Source: UBA3263 sp964528425 (GTDB taxonomy: Bacteria > Bacteroidota > Bacteroidia > Bacteroidales > Muribaculaceae). Taken from it: a stretch of DNA of 64,000 nt. The stretch lies in assembly GCA_964528425.1 (NCBI GenBank), contig CAZGTD010000010.1:6821-70820 (forward strand), read 5' to 3'. This document shows, piece after piece, positions 61,627-64,000 of the stretch (positions are counted from its first letter, which is position 1; every line of letters begins with the position of its first letter). The notes under the pieces are model-generated. The model searched no databases and was not told the DNA's origin. It worked only from the letters and a program-made list of their open reading frames with translations. Made by a program: the position numbers and the translations under genes.

Positions 61627-62456
61627 TGGCTCGCCGCTATCGCGATAAACTTTCGTGGTCCTACACGTTGCTGCTGCTTGCAGTTGGCGGCATAGCGCTG
61701 TATTTTACGTTTAGTTATGCACAGAGTGCACACGCGGATAACACTCCGGCAACACAGCGAATCGTGTTGCCTCCGGCCGATTCTTTGCTGATAGTTAAAG
61801 GAGCCGACGGAATTGATATAGATTACGAAAGTTTCATGGTGAACTTCAACCCGGAGCTGCACATTCCGAACTATGTTGCATGGGAACTGACCGCGAGCGA
61901 AATCAACGGCAGCATTCAACGCGGCAAGTTTCAGCCCGACTACAAAGTCAAGGAGTGCGCTGATCCGAGGGATTATACCGGATCAGGCTATGACCGAGGC
62001 CACATGGCTCCCGCCGGCGATATGAAGTTCGACCCTGATGCGATGGAGCGCTGTTTCTATATGACCAACATTGTTCCGCAAAGTCATGCACTGAACGGCG
62101 GCACATGGAACAAGCTGGAGGAGAAATGCCGTTCATGGGCACGTATAGATTCTGCAATCATTATTGTTTGTGGGCCGATTCTTACGCCCAAACCTACGGA
62201 ATTTATAGGTCGAAGAAGAGTTGCTGTGCCCCATGCTTTTTTTAAGGTAGTGTTGGCTCCCTACGCAAATCCGCCCCGTGCAATAGGTTTCATTATGCCT
62301 AATTCCAGAGTAGACGGAGGGTTACAGACAACGGCAGTTAGCGTTGACAGCGTAGAAGCAGTTACCGGTCTTGACTTTTTCAGCGCCATTCCGGATTCGC
62401 TCGAAAGCATTATTGAAAGTAAGTGTAATTTCCATTATTGGTCAAGCCGCCGATGA
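61626..62456 (+). CDS. DNA/RNA non-specific endonuclease (NUC1/EndoG type), membrane-anchored
   Basis: Nuclease of 276 residues. A short N-terminal Arg-rich stretch is followed by a hydrophobic segment at about 11-33 (signal anchor or signal peptide), so the enzyme acts outside the cytoplasm. The catalytic motif of the beta-beta-metal family is YDRGHMAPAGD with His126, followed by CFYMTNIVPQSHALNGGTWNKLE with the metal Asn. Then come WARIDSAIIIVCGPIL and VPHAFFKVVLA. Length and motifs agree with secreted nucleases of the NucA/EndoG group. It is the third extracytoplasmic nuclease of the same unit and overlaps mnmE by 4 bp. Confidence 0.93.
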   Translation: MARRYRDKLSWSYTLLLLAVGGIALYFTFSYAQSAHADNTPATQRIVLPPADSLLIVKGADGIDIDYESFMVNFNPELHIPNYVAWELTASEINGSIQRGKFQPDYKVKECADPRDYTGSGYDRGHMAPAGDMKFDPDAMERCFYMTNIVPQSHALNGGTWNKLEEKCRSWARIDSAIIIVCGPILTPKPTEFIGRRRVAVPHAFFKVVLAPYANPPRAIGFIMPNSRVDGGLQTTAVSVDSVEAVTGLDFFSAIPDSLESIIESKCNFHYWSSRR

Positions 62457-63817
62457 GCTCAACAATCTGCGCAATATCTACCCCGGCGGGCACCGGAGGC
62501 ATTGCAACCGCACGCATTTCAGGCCCGAAAGCTTTTGAAATAGTAGACAGAATATGGAAAGGCAAACGATTGACCGACTTGCCGTCACACACGCTTCACC
62601 TCGGCACTATTATAGACCCTGCTGCCTCAAATCTGCCTCTGGATACGGCTGTAGCTGCCCTGTATCGCGCCCCAAGGTCGTTTACCGGCGAGGACACTAT
62701 TGAACTCACGGTTCACGGTTCGCGATGGATTCAACGGCAGTTGCTGAACTTGCTTATACGCCAGGGGGCAACTCTTGCGGAACCGGGCGAGTTTACGCGC
62801 CGCGCGTTGATTAACGGACGCATGGACCTGGCAGAGGCGGAGGCGGTTGGCGATATGATTGCGGCCTCCTCGCGAGCTGCACAGCGCATAGCCCTATCGC
62901 ACATGCGTGGCCATTATTCCAAAAATCTTGAAGCGCTGCGCGAGCAGCTGCTTGAACTGTCAGCACTGGTTGAACTGGAGCTCGACTTTTCAGAAGAAGA
63001 TGTTGAATTTGCCGACCGCGGGCGTTTACTTCAACTCGCCCGCGACATTCATTCGCGCGTAACGGCCCTGGCAAATTCCTTTTCTGCCGGTAGAGCCATT
63101 AAAGAAGGGGTGCCGGTAGCGATAGTCGGGGCCACAAATGCCGGAAAGTCTACTATATTGAACCGGCTGCTGGGCGAAGATAAAGCTATAGTTTCGGACA
63201 TTCACGGCACCACACGCGACATTATTGAAGACACGGTTGAGATAAACGACACACTATTCAGATTTATAGACACGGCCGGACTGCGTCAAACCGATGACCC
63301 CATAGAAACCATCGGTATCGACCGGTCGCTGCGCTCGGCGGCATCTGCATCAATCGTGCTTTGGGTTATAGACCCGACAGATTCCAGAGGCATTGCCGAC
63401 ACCTGGGCTCAACTTGAGCCAAAACTGTCGGAATCTGTTAAATTGCTGGCGGCCATTAACAAAGCTGACACCGGCGCTCCACTCCCCACCCTTCCCGACC
63501 GCGTAGACGCCACAATCAGCCTCTCGGCGCTCACCGACGCCACAGTCGAGCCATTGGCCAACGCACTGTCCGACATAGCCCTGCCATCAGACCTGACGCC
63601 TGACCTTACGGTCACCAACGCCCGCCACTATCAAGCGCTGACACTCGCCGCCGACTCCATAGCGCGCGCAATTGACGGCATTAACCTCAACCTGCCCGGC
63701 GACCTTCTGGCCCAGGACCTGCGTGAAACCGCCGCCCACCTCGCCTCCATCACCTCCCCCATCACCTCCCCCGACCTGCTCACACACATATTTTCCCACT
63801 TCTGCATCGGCAAGTAA
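62453..63817 (+). CDS. mnmE: tRNA uridine-5-carboxymethylaminomethyl(34) synthesis GTPase MnmE
   Basis: GTPase (also called TrmE or ThdF) that with MnmG modifies U34 of certain tRNAs. It has 454 residues from the ATG at 62453, preferred over an upstream TTG at 62438 because the family starts ICAISTPAGTGGIA. The N-terminal tetrahydrofolate-binding domain has FTGEDTIELTVHG and GEFTRRALINGRMDLAEAEAV. The G domain has GATNAGKSTILNRLLG (P-loop, with Thr where Pro is usual), DIHGTTRDII and DTAG, and AINKAD. The C-terminus FSHFCIGK carries the essential Cys. It is the last gene of the unit. Confidence 0.97.
   Translation: MSSTICAISTPAGTGGIATARISGPKAFEIVDRIWKGKRLTDLPSHTLHLGTIIDPAASNLPLDTAVAALYRAPRSFTGEDTIELTVHGSRWIQRQLLNLLIRQGATLAEPGEFTRRALINGRMDLAEAEAVGDMIAASSRAAQRIALSHMRGHYSKNLEALREQLLELSALVELELDFSEEDVEFADRGRLLQLARDIHSRVTALANSFSAGRAIKEGVPVAIVGATNAGKSTILNRLLGEDKAIVSDIHGTTRDIIEDTVEINDTLFRFIDTAGLRQTDDPIETIGIDRSLRSAASASIVLWVIDPTDSRGIADTWAQLEPKLSESVKLLAAINKADTGAPLPTLPDRVDATISLSALTDATVEPLANALSDIALPSDLTPDLTVTNARHYQALTLAADSIARAIDGINLNLPGDLLAQDLRETAAHLASITSPITSPDLLTHIFSHFCIGK
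63800..63817. other. mnmE 3' end matching the trmE/thdF attachment-site type
   Basis: The last 18 bases of mnmE (TTCTGCATCGGCAAGTAA) match, apart from a few third positions, the attachment site that SGI1-type islands use at the end of trmE/thdF in Enterobacteriaceae. The match follows from the conserved FCIGK ending, so it shows only a potential site. Sequence after it becomes AT-rich. Confidence 0.3.
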
Positions 63818-63889
63818 TTAGTTGATTATCAATGATTTATATTGATAGTAATTGACTATTACTGAGCGATAAAACTTAATACATTCAAG

Positions 63890-63925
63890 AACGCCTAATG
63901 CTGATAACTGTCAGTGTTAGGCGTT
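63890..63925 (+). terminator. Rho-independent terminator after mnmE
   Basis: AACGCCTAA and TTAGGCGTT form a perfect 9-bp stem, with an inner CTGA/TCAG stem around a 6-base loop, followed by TTTAT. It closes the secreted-nuclease to mnmE unit 72 bases after the stop. Between the stop and the hairpin lies AT-rich sequence with no gene. Confidence 0.85.
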
Positions 63926-63928
63926 TTT

Positions 63929-64000
63929 ATGCACCATTTTGTACGGATTCTGTACGACAGCGACTCATTTCACCCCAAGCGTCAGCAAGGTGGTGGAGAA
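63929..64000 (+). CDS. Possible start of an unidentified gene (cut by the window edge)
   Basis: From the ATG at 63929 a frame stays open for the last 24 codons (beginning MHHFVRILYDSDSFHPK). No promoter box lies between it and the terminator just upstream, and the span is too short to judge. It may be non-coding. Confidence 0.2.
   Translation, partial: MHHFVRILYDSDSFHPKRQQGGGE

Noticed and set aside
1..64000. CRISPR array, tRNA or rRNA genes, insertion sequences
   Set aside because: No regularly spaced repeats, no tRNA cloverleaf in any gap, no rRNA stretch and no transposase were seen; the gaps hold promoters and terminators instead.

Overview
This window is chromosomal DNA from a bacterium of the phylum Bacteroidota, order Bacteroidales, most likely a gut member of the Muribaculaceae or a relative. 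That family-level placement is an inference. The order-level evidence is direct. Transcription units are preceded by the Bacteroidota -7 box TAnnTTTG, seen at more than a dozen gene starts, and Shine-Dalgarno motifs are generally absent. Type IX secretion (T9SS) genes occur together with proteins ending in the T9SS sorting tail. A FucP-type sugar permease, DUF5103, DUF5723 and BspA-like leucine-rich repeats are also present. Genes are densely packed, with many 1-14 bp overlaps. No rRNA, tRNA, insertion sequence, prophage or CRISPR array was found.

Layout. (1) 1-3710, minus strand: the 5' part of gyrA, then a unit of two tandem FdtA-like ketoisomerases, an FdtB-like aminotransferase and a Na+/Ca2+ antiporter. 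(2) 3798-7014, plus: DUF805, ung, a C_GCAxxG_C_C redox protein, the T9SS plug protein and DUF3109. (3) 7021-14294: a PRiA4b-like protein (minus), then dcp, sbcD and sbcC. (4) 14312-23975: flavodoxin (minus), then carA-carB-sodium symporter and htpG-dacB. (5) 31559-23972, minus: a TPR protein, an outer-membrane barrel, upp, a fucose-type permease and a nucleotidyltransferase/GHMP-kinase fusion. (6) 34802-31672, minus: a lipoprotein and a DUF5723 barrel, ending at a strong terminator. (7) 34982-39423: a small unknown protein facing rnr and gyrB. (8) 39521-47409, plus: an acyltransferase, an unknown protein, the T9SS sortase PorU, an Omp85-like barrel and a phosphoethanolamine transferase. (9) 47406-51620: an ABC-F ATPase (minus), then a barrel and class I fumarase. 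(10) 51648-51878, minus: an apparent independent structured non-coding RNA. (11) 52041-54792: TraB/GumN, an ABC ATPase, its permease and a GntR regulator. (12) 54869-63817, plus: an eight-gene run containing two endonuclease-I exoenzymes and an LRR protein, all with T9SS tails, then trmB, an Mrp/ApbC ATPase, a monooxygenase-fold protein, an EndoG-type nuclease and mnmE. After mnmE the sequence turns AT-rich and a terminator follows.

How the genes work together. Surface biology dominates: T9SS machinery (plug, PorU), three probable T9SS cargo proteins, several barrels and lipoproteins, and lipid A modification. Housekeeping functions are interleaved: DNA topology and repair (gyrA, gyrB, ung, sbcCD), pyrimidine synthesis and salvage (carAB, upp), RNA decay and tRNA modification (rnr, trmB, mnmE), and central metabolism (fumarase). 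The items most worth following up are the unassigned structured RNA at 51648-51878, the nucleotidyltransferase/GHMP-kinase fusion beside a FucP-type permease, the FdtA paralogue lacking one of the paired histidines, the promoters that appear to give leaderless mRNAs, and the secreted-nuclease operon.
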